Positions 51,985-61,557 of a DNA stretch of 64,000 nucleotides are shown in pieces. The stretch spans positions 1-64,000 of the forward strand of contig JALHJL010000002.1 of NCBI GenBank assembly GCA_022839625.1, written 5' to 3'. Made by a program: the position numbers and the translations under genes. Every line of letters begins with the position of its first letter. Within the stretch, counting starts at the first letter, position 1. The stretch is from Phycisphaerales bacterium (GTDB lineage: Bacteria > Planctomycetota > Phycisphaerae > UBA1845 > Fen-1342). The notes below the pieces were generated by a model, which made no database searches, was not told the origin of the DNA, and was given only the letters and a program-made list of their open reading frames with translations.

Positions 51985-53856
51985 GTGACGACATCAGTTC
52001 GACGCAACGGTTACCGATTTTCGCCGGTTCACCTCGCCAGCCTGGGCGTTCTCCTGTTGGGCATCGGAATGGTCCGCGCGCAGGAGAAGATCGCCGTCAA
52101 GAGCCTGGATGACCTGCCGCGGCATACCTACAAGATTCCGGGCAGCGTATCGGAGCTGCTCAAGTCGGACGAGCAGTTCGCGGCCCTCGCCAAACCGGTC
52201 CGCGCCGACCTCGAGGCAGACTTGGCCAAGTACGACATTCAAGACCCCGCGACGCTCCAGCGGCTGCGCAACGTGCTCGTGAACCTGGACTTGCTGGAGG
52301 GACACTACGACGCCGTCCTCAAGGGCGTGGCCGTCCTGCGCGACCTGGAGGCCAAGGAATCCAAGAAGCTCACCATCGGCCTGGTGGCGGAAGCGCTCGT
52401 CGCGGCCCGCGCGAAGGCCGGCGCGGACGAGGCGGCGTGGCGGCCCGAGCTGCGCGCCATCCTGTTGGACAAGGTCCGCGGCCTGCCGTGGGACGTCGTC
52501 GCGGACGAGATCAAGCAGCGCAAGGGCCAGCTTGAGATGCTCACCGAGCCCTTCCTGATGGGCATGGTGCAGAGCGCGATCGACCCGGCGGCGGCCGCGA
52601 TGCAGGGCGAGGTGAGCGCCGACCTGGCCCAGCAGATCGTGAACCTGCGGTTCGCCCTGAAGATCGTGCTGCCCCTGCGCGATGAGCTGCTCGGGGCGTA
52701 CGGCACCGTCGTCGACGAACACGTCGCGGTCAAGCCGGACATCTGGGCGGCCCGCGCCGTCGTGCTCAACCCGGAGCAGAAGCTCGCGCCGGTCGTGGTC
52801 GGCATCTGGGACTCGGGCGTCGATACCCAGGTCTTCGGCAAGCAGCTTTGGACGGCCCCTGAAGCCGCACCGGGGGATGCGGGCGGCGCGCACGGCATCG
52901 CGTTCGACGTGGACTTCCAACGCACGCCGGCGCTGCTCCACCCGCTGGACGGCATGCACCGCGACGTCGCGGACGTCGCCCGGCACATGAAGGGCTTCAT
53001 GGACATGCAGACGGCGATCAGCAGCCCGGAAGCCACCGCCGTGAAGCAAGTGATCGGCGGGCTGGAGGGCGAGGCCGTCAAGGAGTTCATCGAGGACCTC
53101 ATGCTGTACGGGAACTACGCGCACGGCACGCACGTCGCGGGGATCGCGCTCGACGGGAACCCCTTTGCGCGCCTCGTAGCGGCCCGCTTGACGTTCGATT
53201 ACCACCTGATTCCGAAGCGCCCGACCCTCGACTACTACCGCGCCGCCGCCGCCGCTTACCGCGACACCGTCGACTACCTGAAGCAGGCCAACGCGCGCGT
53301 GGTCAACATGAGCTGGGGCGAGGACCGCGCAACGATCGAACGGGCCCTGGAGAAGAATGGCGTCGGCGCGACGGCCGAGGAGCGGGCCGAGATGGCGCGC
53401 GAGATGTTCAAGATCATGCGCGACGGCCTGTACGAAGCGCTGCGCAGCGCGCCCGACATCCTGTTCGTCGTGGCCGCCGGCAACGCGGACAACGAGGTGG
53501 CCTTCGCGGAGATGATCCCCTCCAGCTTCGACCTGCCCAATGTGCTGGTGGTCGGGGCTGTCGATCAAGCCGGACAACCAACCACTTTCACGAGCTACGG
53601 CCAGACCGTGCAGGTGTACGCCTGCGGCTTCGAGGTCGACAGTTACGTCCCCGGCGGGCAGCGCATGAAGATGTCGGGGACCTCGATGTCGGCCCCGAAC
53701 GTGTCGAACCTGGCAGCCAAGCTGTTGGCGCTGGATTCCTCGCTCAAGCCGCCCCAGCTCATCGACCACATCAAGACCGGGGCGGACAAGGTCGAAGGCC
53801 AGCGGCCGATGCTGCTCATCAACCCCAAGCAGACGATGGCACTGTTGAAGCGGTGA
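51985..53856 (+). CDS. Secreted subtilisin-family (S8) serine protease
   Basis: The product is about 623 aa. It has a signal peptide (PVHLASLGVLLLGIGMVRAQ), a ~230-residue helical N-terminal region, then a peptidase S8 domain with the complete triad: Asp in VVGIWDSGVDT, His in YAHGTHVAGIALDGN, Ser in MSGTSMSAPNVSNLAAKLL. A helical insertion lies between Asp and His (IAFDVDFQRTP...EDLML). The start is GTG 51985, with GAGGAG 7 nt upstream; an earlier ATG (51916) lacks a ribosome-binding site. Confidence 0.93.
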   Translation: MTTSVRRNGYRFSPVHLASLGVLLLGIGMVRAQEKIAVKSLDDLPRHTYKIPGSVSELLKSDEQFAALAKPVRADLEADLAKYDIQDPATLQRLRNVLVNLDLLEGHYDAVLKGVAVLRDLEAKESKKLTIGLVAEALVAARAKAGADEAAWRPELRAILLDKVRGLPWDVVADEIKQRKGQLEMLTEPFLMGMVQSAIDPAAAAMQGEVSADLAQQIVNLRFALKIVLPLRDELLGAYGTVVDEHVAVKPDIWAARAVVLNPEQKLAPVVVGIWDSGVDTQVFGKQLWTAPEAAPGDAGGAHGIAFDVDFQRTPALLHPLDGMHRDVADVARHMKGFMDMQTAISSPEATAVKQVIGGLEGEAVKEFIEDLMLYGNYAHGTHVAGIALDGNPFARLVAARLTFDYHLIPKRPTLDYYRAAAAAYRDTVDYLKQANARVVNMSWGEDRATIERALEKNGVGATAEERAEMAREMFKIMRDGLYEALRSAPDILFVVAAGNADNEVAFAEMIPSSFDLPNVLVVGAVDQAGQPTTFTSYGQTVQVYACGFEVDSYVPGGQRMKMSGTSMSAPNVSNLAAKLLALDSSLKPPQLIDHIKTGADKVEGQRPMLLINPKQTMALLKR

Positions 53857-54088
53857 AGTCCCGCGACTACGCCGACGTACGCTGGTCCCTCCAGCGCCGC
53901 GGCGGCCTCGGACTTCCCAAATTCCCCTCGACAGCGCCCGCCGCAAGCCATATCCTCGCATTTGCGGGGTCGGACGAGACGACCCCGGCGGCGGCGCCGC
54001 GAACCCGGATCGCTCCGGCCGAGCAAACGTGGCAAGGCTGCGTGCGACACGTGATCTGAGCAGTCACGGAGCGAACGAGGTACGCGTT

Positions 54089-56086
54089 ATGCAAACCAAA
54101 CAAGTTCGCTGCATTGCGCCAGTGGCTCTGCTGGCCCTGGCGGTCGCCGCGCCGCTGGCCGCGGACCACATGACCGACATCGGCTACCGCGAGGTGATCG
54201 AGCGGATCGTCGACGAACAGGACCTCAACCGGGACGGCTGGTCACACGGAATCGACTGGATCACGGAGAGCGGAGACGGCCTCAAGGTCTGTTTCTGGAC
54301 GCTGGCTTCGAAGACCGGCCAGCCCAACCAGCGCCATTTCTGGATCTGCAACGCCGACGGCTCCGGTCTGCGCGACATCACGCCGGCCTGGAGCACCGAC
54401 GAGAGCCCGCGCTGGCCGCGCCTCAATCACGACGGCTCGCGCATGTTCTACGTGGCCTTCACCCACAATGTGCTGCGCTACATCGACACGAACACCGGCC
54501 AGAAGGTCGATGCGGTCCCCGAAGCAAACGACCTCAATTATCGCAAGCCGTACGAGATCAACCGCACCGGTACGCGGGCGTTCTTCATCGACTGGGATTC
54601 CAGTGCGCAAGACTGCGCGCGCTACGGCGTGGCCTACGCCGATATTCCGGGTAACCCGAGCTTCATCTACACGATGGCCAACCTGCCCTTTGACGACTAC
54701 TGCAACAAGAACCGCATCGCCCTGCTCGGCACTTCGGATACGGGCCGCGCGGCGATCTCGTGGAGCACCAAGGACTACGGCGTCGACAGCTCCAGCATGT
54801 TCATCGGCGGCCCGGAGGCTCCCCGGCGCGTGCCCAATGAGAAGATCCAGTACGTCTACTCGCTGCAAGACGTGCCCCACCGCCAGATGTCCCGCGACGG
54901 CCACCGCATGCTCTATCACTCCGGCGTCAAGCTCCCCGATGGCACGACCGACAACCGATTCGAGCTAATCGAGCCCGATACCGACCAACGCCATATGCTC
55001 GTCGAGTACGGCACCAATCTCAGCAAGGTTGACCGTTCGTGCCTCTCACCCTGCGGCAACTACGTCCGCTTCAACGACCCGCGCGGCGCCTATGCGACCC
55101 GCATGGTCCTGGACGCGAACGTCAACGTCGTCGCGATACAAGACACCCTTTCCTACCACCACACGCCCCTCGTCAGCCCACACACGCTCAGCGACATGTG
55201 CGACGGCGGACACCGTTGGTTCGGCTACAGCTCCCAGGATTGGGGCGCGAAGCAGAAGGTCTACCGCTTCGACCTCAACTATCACCAGACCGGCGGCAGT
55301 TCCGGCCAGTGCCCCATCATCCAGCGCGTCGGCTGGAGCCGCCCGATGCTGCTCAAGGACGACAGCATGAAGGTCGCCGTCTACGTGACGGTCAGCGATC
55401 CCCAAGGGCTCGGCGACATCGAGTGGGTGCGGGTTCTGAGCCTGATCGACTACGGTCGCGAGACCGCCGTCTGGGACACCAAGGGCCGCGACCCGCTCAG
55501 CAGCGGCGGCGACATGGGCTGGGCGCTCCTGACCGACGATGGTCCGGATGGGAACCAGGGCGATGAGGTCGCCGGAGACGGCGTCTACACCTTCCACGGT
55601 TTCTGGACGCGAAGCTACTCGGACTTCTGGGAACACTACGCCTCCGAAGGATTTCCCCTCCAGGTGCCGATCCGTGTCTTCGTCAAGGACAAGGGCGACA
55701 ACTACGCAATCGCCGACACGCTCCTCTCTGTGACCAACGACCCGGCCCAGGCTGAACCCGGCAACGACACGGATGACGGCGATACGGACGATGACGGGAC
55801 GTCCGACGACACCGACGGCGACACGGACGATGACGGCACGGACGGCGATGGTGACGACGACGGCACGAACGGCGACGATGACGACGACGGCAGCAACGGC
55901 GAACCCGATGGCGACGACGACGGCACCGCCGATCAAGGCACCGGCGGCGATGACACCGATGGCGATGGCACCGCGTCCCCGGGCGGCGCGATCGGCGGCC
56001 TCTGTCCGACGTCCGCTCTGGTTGCCCTCCTGCTGATCTTCACGGGCCTGTGCTGGCGTCAGGCCGGAGCGCGCCGGCGCTCCTGA
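54089..56086 (+). CDS. Secreted beta-propeller-like protein with Asp-rich linker and C-terminal anchor
   Basis: The 665-aa protein has a signal peptide (IAPVALLALAVAAPLAAD) and a large region with TolB/WD40-like blades (ICNADGSGLRDITPAWSTDESPRWPRLNHDGSRMFYVAF; CLSPCGNYVRFND). A C-terminal Asp/Gly/Thr repeat region (about 560-630) of the thrombospondin type 3 kind, likely to bind calcium, follows. The last ~35 residues (GGLCPTSALVALLLIFTGLCWRQAGARRRS) have Cys, a hydrophobic helix and a basic end, like C-terminal sorting signals. GAGG lies 9 nt before the ATG. Confidence 0.75.
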   Translation: MQTKQVRCIAPVALLALAVAAPLAADHMTDIGYREVIERIVDEQDLNRDGWSHGIDWITESGDGLKVCFWTLASKTGQPNQRHFWICNADGSGLRDITPAWSTDESPRWPRLNHDGSRMFYVAFTHNVLRYIDTNTGQKVDAVPEANDLNYRKPYEINRTGTRAFFIDWDSSAQDCARYGVAYADIPGNPSFIYTMANLPFDDYCNKNRIALLGTSDTGRAAISWSTKDYGVDSSSMFIGGPEAPRRVPNEKIQYVYSLQDVPHRQMSRDGHRMLYHSGVKLPDGTTDNRFELIEPDTDQRHMLVEYGTNLSKVDRSCLSPCGNYVRFNDPRGAYATRMVLDANVNVVAIQDTLSYHHTPLVSPHTLSDMCDGGHRWFGYSSQDWGAKQKVYRFDLNYHQTGGSSGQCPIIQRVGWSRPMLLKDDSMKVAVYVTVSDPQGLGDIEWVRVLSLIDYGRETAVWDTKGRDPLSSGGDMGWALLTDDGPDGNQGDEVAGDGVYTFHGFWTRSYSDFWEHYASEGFPLQVPIRVFVKDKGDNYAIADTLLSVTNDPAQAEPGNDTDDGDTDDDGTSDDTDGDTDDDGTDGDGDDDGTNGDDDDDGSNGEPDGDDDGTADQGTGGDDTDGDGTASPGGAIGGLCPTSALVALLLIFTGLCWRQAGARRRS

Positions 56087-56206
56087 TGACGGCCGGTCTC
56101 GAAGGCGAGACGTGAAGTGTCCGGCGAAGCACGAAGTTGTGCTTGTCGGCACGCACGGCGCTGTGATTGGAACTCGGAGCCCGGCTCTTCCTGCCGAGGT
56201 AGGAGC

Positions 56207-58039
56207 ATGTCTGCCTGGGTTCGTAGCGGCACGGCTGTGCTGCGAGTGCGCTCGCGAGGCGCGCCCCCGCATGTATCATCCCAAGTTGCCGTGTGCGCTG
56301 GGATCGTCGTGGCGGTCCTGGCTTGGAGCACGTCGGCCCACGCGCAGGCGCCCGGTTACGATGCCTACACAGACTGGCATGGCTGGGCGCGCCTGCAGTG
56401 CCGCGTCTGCGCCACGCTGGCATCGAGCTACGACCGCACCGGCGAGAACGAGGACTACAGCCAGTACGAGTACCCCCCGGGGCTGATTCTCGACCCCATT
56501 CCCTGCACCGTGAAGACTCTGGTCGGACCGGGGCTGGTCTGCCGCTTCTGGATGCCGCACGTTACCGCGAACCGCAGCTTCGTGGTGAAGCTCTTCTTCG
56601 ACGGCGAGCCTGTGCCGCGGATAGACACGACGAGCGACGTCGTGTTCGGGGGCGCGTTTGCGTACTTCCAGCCGCCCCTGGTGAACACGTTTGCCGGCGG
56701 CCAGGTCTGCTACGAGCCGCTCCCGTTTGCGCAGTCGCTGCGCATCGAGACCGCCAACAAGCAGTTGCCGCCGCCCGACCAGTGGAGCCCCAACCGCCAC
56801 TACTATCAGTACGATGCTCAGCTCTACCCGCCGGGCACCGAGCTGGAGTCCTACAACGGGTTTCTCTCTCCAGAACAGCAGGCGGCTCGCGATGCCGTGG
56901 TCCTCCTGTTTGCGAACACGGGACAGCACCCGGCCGGGAGCGACCCGGACGCGATTCGACTGATGACGCCCGCCCAAACCGTCGCACCCGGCCAGGGCGT
57001 CACACTGGCGAGCCTGGCCGGCCCCGGGCTGGTTCGACAACTGAACGTGCAAGTGGATGCGCCGTCGGACGCGGACCTGGCCGGCCTGTACCTGCGCGTT
57101 TGCTACGACGAGGATGCGCAGCCCGCTATTGACGTCGCCGTTGGGGACTTCTTCGGGGCTGGACGAGGCCGGCCGGCCTACCAGAGCTTGCCGCTCGGGA
57201 CCGACTCGCCGGACGGCTACTATTGTTACTGGCCCATGCCCTTCCGGCGGTCCATTGTGATCGAGTTGCACAACGCGACCGAGGCACCCATCGATATTGA
57301 CGGGAGCATGGTCGAGTATGCGCCTGGCGACATCGACCCGGATCTCTGCTATCTGCACGCCGCGGGCCAGAGCAGCGTGCAGAGTGCGGGCAAGACTCAT
57401 CACGCCATGCTGGCCGTCGCTGGACGAGGCCACTACGTCGGCAACCTCCTGTACGTCGAGCAGGACGCCGACAGCTTCTACATGTTGGAGGGGGACGACC
57501 TCATCACCGTGGACGGCGTCAACCTCTGCGGCACGGGGCTCGAAGACGCCTACAACGGCGGTTACTACTACAACTGGGTGGTCGCCCAGCCCGACGAACC
57601 CGAGGGGCCGAACCCCGCTGCTGCGATCCGGCCGCTCCACGGCATCCTGTGCGTCCAGCGACAGGCGAGCCCGGCCTTCGCGCGGGCCGACCAGTATCGC
57701 TGGCGCATCGCCGACCGAGTGCCGTTCGCCCGCGCGATCGAGGTCAAGATGGAGAGCCGCTACAGCGTCCCCGGCGCGCGGTGGAGCTCGGTCGCGTTCT
57801 GGTACCAGCGGCCGGGATTGCCTGGTGACCTGGATTGCAGCGCATCCGTCGACTTCGGCGACATCAACCCCTTCGTGCTCGCCCTGAGTAGTGCAGCCGA
57901 GTATGCCCAGGCTTACCCCGACTGCGATATCCTCCATGGCGACCTGAACTGCGACGGGTCAGTCAACTTCGGCGACATCAATCGATTCGTCGCGTGCCTG
58001 GCCAGCGGGGATTGTGAGTGCCCGTCGATTGGCGAATAG
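56207..58039 (+). CDS. Secreted GH172-like (DUF2961) protein with dockerin-like repeats
   Basis: The product is about 610 aa. A signal-like segment (VAVCAGIVVAVLAWSTSAHAQA) is followed by a DUF2961 domain (GPGLVCRFWMPH...FFDGEP, GTGLEDAYNGGYYYNW), the family of GH172 fructosidase/transferases. The C-terminal 60 residues hold two dockerin-type calcium loops (GDLDCSASVDFGDINPFVLAL and GDLNCDGSVNFGDINRFVACL). GGTAGGAGC directly precedes the ATG at 56207. Substrate class is inferred from the family only. Confidence 0.8.
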   Translation: MSAWVRSGTAVLRVRSRGAPPHVSSQVAVCAGIVVAVLAWSTSAHAQAPGYDAYTDWHGWARLQCRVCATLASSYDRTGENEDYSQYEYPPGLILDPIPCTVKTLVGPGLVCRFWMPHVTANRSFVVKLFFDGEPVPRIDTTSDVVFGGAFAYFQPPLVNTFAGGQVCYEPLPFAQSLRIETANKQLPPPDQWSPNRHYYQYDAQLYPPGTELESYNGFLSPEQQAARDAVVLLFANTGQHPAGSDPDAIRLMTPAQTVAPGQGVTLASLAGPGLVRQLNVQVDAPSDADLAGLYLRVCYDEDAQPAIDVAVGDFFGAGRGRPAYQSLPLGTDSPDGYYCYWPMPFRRSIVIELHNATEAPIDIDGSMVEYAPGDIDPDLCYLHAAGQSSVQSAGKTHHAMLAVAGRGHYVGNLLYVEQDADSFYMLEGDDLITVDGVNLCGTGLEDAYNGGYYYNWVVAQPDEPEGPNPAAAIRPLHGILCVQRQASPAFARADQYRWRIADRVPFARAIEVKMESRYSVPGARWSSVAFWYQRPGLPGDLDCSASVDFGDINPFVLALSSAAEYAQAYPDCDILHGDLNCDGSVNFGDINRFVACLASGDCECPSIGE

Positions 58040-58107
58040 CTGAAAGCTGCGAACGCGGCGCCGTGTCCTCGCGCCCCGGGAGCAGCACGGAAGCCCCACG
58101 CGCGCTG

Positions 58108-60714
58108 CTACTCAGACGGCTGCGGGTTCGGCAGCCTCGCCCGCCAGGCATCGGCCTCCTCGGCGCGACCCCAGGCTACGTAGAGCGCGATGACGCACTC
58201 CAGCGTCTTGCGCGTGTGCTGGTGCCTCGAACCCAGAATGCGCAGCAGCGCGTCATGGCTGGCGAGCAACAGCGCCTCCGCTTCCTCGTAGCGACCCAAC
58301 GCCGTCAGACACACCCCATGATTCCGCGCGAAGACATGCTGCGTGTAGTGGTCCGCCGGGAGCGCGCGACCCGCGGCGGCGCGCAATTCCTCGTACAGTG
58401 GTTCGGCCTCGGCCGCTCGTCCGAGCGCCACGAGCAGTGACGCCAGATTGTTCTCGGCCACCAGGGTACTTTCCTCTTCGGGGCCGATCGCCGCGCGCAT
58501 CCCTCCCAGGGCTTCCCGCGCCAGTGGTTCGGCCTCCGCCCCGCGACCCTGGTCCTCCAGGACGCGGGCCAGATTGCTGAGCGCCATATACAACGCCGGG
58601 TGTTCGCCGAGCGTGCGCCGGCGGACATCCACGATCCGCCGCAGCAGCGTTTCCGCCTCCGCGTCCCGCCGGAGAGACTTCAGCGTCATCGCCAGATTGC
58701 CCAGGGTCGCCAGCGTTTGCGGGTGTTCCTCACCATAGGCCGCCAGGTAGACCTCCAGGGCCTCACGCAGCAGAGGTTCCGCCTCCTGGGGCCGGCGCAG
58801 TTGCTTCAGCAACTGGCCGAGGTTGTTAAGCACGGTGGCCAACTGGGGATCGTCGGGCGAAAGAACGCGCCGCTGCCACGTCAGGGCCTCGCGCCACAGG
58901 GCTTCCGCCTCGGTCACGTTTCCGCGGCGCTGGAGCGCGTTGGCGAAGTTGCCCATGGCGTCGAGGCTCTGGGGATGCTCCGCACCCTGAATCCGCCTCC
59001 GGGCTTCCAGCACGCGTTGCAGCAGGTCCGCACCTTCGGCCAACTCGCCCGTCTCGAGCAGCACCATCCCCAGGTTCGTCATTGACCGGAGTGTGTCCGC
59101 GTGCTCAGGACCGAGCAGCTCCAGGCGAGTCGTCAAGGCCCGCCGCAGATGGGGCTCCGCATCGCGGGCCTGCCCCAGGCCCAGATACGTCATGCCGATC
59201 GTGTCGCGCAACGCAGCTTCAATCTCTGGCTGGGACGCAAGCGTCGTCTCCAGCTCTTGCGCCGCCCGTTTCAGCATATCGACGACGCGTACGTCGCGCC
59301 CTTCACGGCCGGGATCGGCCGACGCCAGCATGGCATTGATGAACTCGTTGATCGTCTGCACCTTCTGTGCCTCGGTCTCGGCCGCGGCACGGCGTTGCTC
59401 GGCGACCTGCTCGGCCGCCCGCGCGCGGTTTCGCTCCTCGATGGCCCGCACGGCCTGCGTGGTCGTGCCAATGACTCCGACCACGAGGGCAACGAACGCC
59501 ACCAGTACGCCCGCGACGAGCGGCTTGTTGCGCTTGGCGAACTTGTGCAACTGGTAGAACGTCGTCGCCGGCCGGGCCAGAATCGGCTCATCCGCCAGAA
59601 AACGGCGGATGTCCTCCGCCAACTCCGACGCCGACTGGTAGCGCCGGTCTTTGTCCTTCTCCAACGCCTTGCCCACAATGGTCGCCAAGTCGCCGCGGAA
59701 GGCGCGGTCGAGCGTGCCCAGCGAGGGCGGCTCCTCTTCCGCGATCGTGCGTGCCGCCTGCGCAATCGTCTTGGTGGACATGTCCAGCGGAACGCGACCG
59801 GTGAGCAACTCGTAGCCGATGACACCCAGCGAGTACACATCCGAGCGCGTGTCGAGCCGGCCGGGATCACCCGAAATCTGCTCCGGGCTCATGTACGCCA
59901 GCGTCCCGATGATCTGCCCCGGCAGCGTCTCCGGGGTCGTCGCGCGCAGATCGGCATCGGTCGCCCGGGCCACGCCGAAGTCAAGGATCTTCGGCTGCCC
60001 TTGGTCGTCCACCAGAATATTCGCCGGCTTAAGGTCCCGGTGAATGACACCCTTCTGGTGCGCGTGCTGAACCGCGTCGCACACCTTTGCCAGCAGCTCC
60101 AGCCGCCGGCGCATGTCCAGGCGACCGGCCTCCGCGTATTCCGCAAGCGGCCGCCCACGGACCAGCTCCATCGCGAAAAACGGCTGCGGCCCGAAGCCCG
60201 TGTCTGCCGTGCCGGCCTCGAACACCTGCGCGATGCCGGGGTGTTGCAGCAGCCCGAGCACTTGCGCCTCATGTGCGAACCGCCGCAGCAAGTCGCCCGA
60301 TTGGAGCCCCGGCCGAATGACCTTCAACGCCACGGTCCGACGCGGGTTTTCCTGTTCCGCCCGGTAGACCACGCCCATGCCGCCCTGCCCCATCAATTCG
60401 ATGATCCGATACTGGCCAATCTGCGCCGGCAGCGGCACCGAGGGAAGTGGACCGCCGGTGCCGGCCCGGCGGGCATTCTCGACGCCGGGCATGGCCAGCG
60501 ACTCCGGCCCCCGTACCGCGAACGATCGGCCCAGCGCGGGGGTTTGCAGAAACGTGTCGTCCCGTACGTCGTTGGCGAGCAGCGACTCCACCTCGCCGCG
60601 CAGTTCGTCGTCCCCCCCACACGCCTGCGCCAAAAACCCCGCGCGCTGCTCCGGCGGAGTCTCTCGGGCGGCGAGAAACAGCTCGCGGACACGCTCGTAC
60701 TTCGAGGGGGTCAT
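58108..60714 (-). CDS. Transmembrane Ser/Thr protein kinase with TPR tail
   Basis: The product is about 868 aa. A short N-terminal segment (MTPSKYERVRELFLAA...ACGGDDELRGEVESLL) is typical of planctomycete kinases. The kinase domain has GQGGMGVVY, ALKVI, HRDLKPANILVD, DFGVA and the APE-like SPEQ, all catalytic residues present. A single membrane helix (PLVAGVLVAFVALVVGVIGTT) and ten or so TPR units of the tetratrico_10/12 type follow. ATG 60714 matches family starts; a GTG at 60744 is in frame. It lies downstream of an ECF sigma gene, a common planctomycete pair. Confidence 0.92.
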   Translation of the reverse strand: MTPSKYERVRELFLAARETPPEQRAGFLAQACGGDDELRGEVESLLANDVRDDTFLQTPALGRSFAVRGPESLAMPGVENARRAGTGGPLPSVPLPAQIGQYRIIELMGQGGMGVVYRAEQENPRRTVALKVIRPGLQSGDLLRRFAHEAQVLGLLQHPGIAQVFEAGTADTGFGPQPFFAMELVRGRPLAEYAEAGRLDMRRRLELLAKVCDAVQHAHQKGVIHRDLKPANILVDDQGQPKILDFGVARATDADLRATTPETLPGQIIGTLAYMSPEQISGDPGRLDTRSDVYSLGVIGYELLTGRVPLDMSTKTIAQAARTIAEEEPPSLGTLDRAFRGDLATIVGKALEKDKDRRYQSASELAEDIRRFLADEPILARPATTFYQLHKFAKRNKPLVAGVLVAFVALVVGVIGTTTQAVRAIEERNRARAAEQVAEQRRAAAETEAQKVQTINEFINAMLASADPGREGRDVRVVDMLKRAAQELETTLASQPEIEAALRDTIGMTYLGLGQARDAEPHLRRALTTRLELLGPEHADTLRSMTNLGMVLLETGELAEGADLLQRVLEARRRIQGAEHPQSLDAMGNFANALQRRGNVTEAEALWREALTWQRRVLSPDDPQLATVLNNLGQLLKQLRRPQEAEPLLREALEVYLAAYGEEHPQTLATLGNLAMTLKSLRRDAEAETLLRRIVDVRRRTLGEHPALYMALSNLARVLEDQGRGAEAEPLAREALGGMRAAIGPEEESTLVAENNLASLLVALGRAAEAEPLYEELRAAAGRALPADHYTQHVFARNHGVCLTALGRYEEAEALLLASHDALLRILGSRHQHTRKTLECVIALYVAWGRAEEADAWRARLPNPQPSE

Positions 60715-60789
60715 GCGGCTAGTGCTCGTGTCCTGCGCCTCCACGGCAACCTGCCGGCGGATACTGCGGCCCGCCGTGCGTCACGTTCT

Positions 60790-61362
60790 TCACGCCTGCG
60801 GATCTTCCCGCAGTTCGCGGCGCAGCCAGGCGCGGGCCACGCTCCAGTCGCCGTCCACGGTGCGCGGGGAGACCTTCAGCAGCTCCGCGATCTCCTTCAG
60901 CGCGAGGCCGCCAAAGAAGCGCAGCTCGACGATTTGCGCTTGACGCGGATAGACCCGGGCGAGCTTCTCCAACGCTTCGTCCACGGCCAGCAGGTCCAGA
61001 TCGCGCTCGTCAGCGGTCGCAATGTCATCATCCAGCCGCACGCGCTGCCGGCCTCCGCCGCGCTTGGCCCGGTCATGACCACGGGCGTGATCGACGAGAA
61101 TTCGGCGGATGGCCTGAGCGGCGATGGCGAAGAAGTGGGCGCGGTTCTGCCACTCCACGTCCTCCTGCTTGATGAGCCGGACGTACGCTTCGTGGACGAG
61201 GGCCGTGGCCTGGAGGGTGAGGTCAGGCCGTTCGCGCCGCAGGTAGCTTTCGGCCAGCGCGCGCAGCTCGTCGTAAACCAGCGGCAACAGACGATTGACG
61301 GCCGACTCGTCGCCGGCGCTGGCGCGCTTCAGAATGCTGGTCACGTCGGTGCGCTTCGACAT
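60790..61362 (-). CDS. ECF-like sigma factor, Sig-70_X6 type
   Basis: The 190-aa protein has a sigma region 2 LPLVYDELRALAESYLRRERPDLTLQATALVHEAYVRL and a region 4 HTH (LRFFGGLALKEIAELLKVSPRTVDGDWSVARAWLRREL). ILVDHARGHDRAKRGGG between them is the hallmark of the TIGR02999 group. No anti-sigma gene is adjacent; the following Ser/Thr kinase is the likely regulator by phosphorylation. Confidence 0.93.
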   Translation of the reverse strand: MSKRTDVTSILKRASAGDESAVNRLLPLVYDELRALAESYLRRERPDLTLQATALVHEAYVRLIKQEDVEWQNRAHFFAIAAQAIRRILVDHARGHDRAKRGGGRQRVRLDDDIATADERDLDLLAVDEALEKLARVYPRQAQIVELRFFGGLALKEIAELLKVSPRTVDGDWSVARAWLRRELREDPQA

Positions 61363-61388
61363 CCGAGAATCCGAAACCGCAGGCTTCC

Positions 61389-61417
61389 ATTGTGCCTTAC
61401 TGCGGATATTGTCGCAA
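61389..61417 (-). promoter_or_regulatory. Possible promoter of the sigma-kinase pair
   Basis: On the minus strand: TTGCGA (61417-61412), a 17-bp spacer and CACAAT (61394-61389), about 25 nt before the sigma gene start. The match to consensus is 4 of 6 in each box. Confidence 0.4.
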
Positions 61418-61557
61418 TTCCGGGTCCCGCGAACAAGTCATAAGCCGGTCGCCGGACGCGAGTTAGCCGCTCAGTCCGGTCCTTGCCGGATGGCGAGCAC
61501 AGAACACAAACGCTGCGGTTCTGTAGCGCCGGCGGGCCTTCCGGAAACCTCAGGGGT

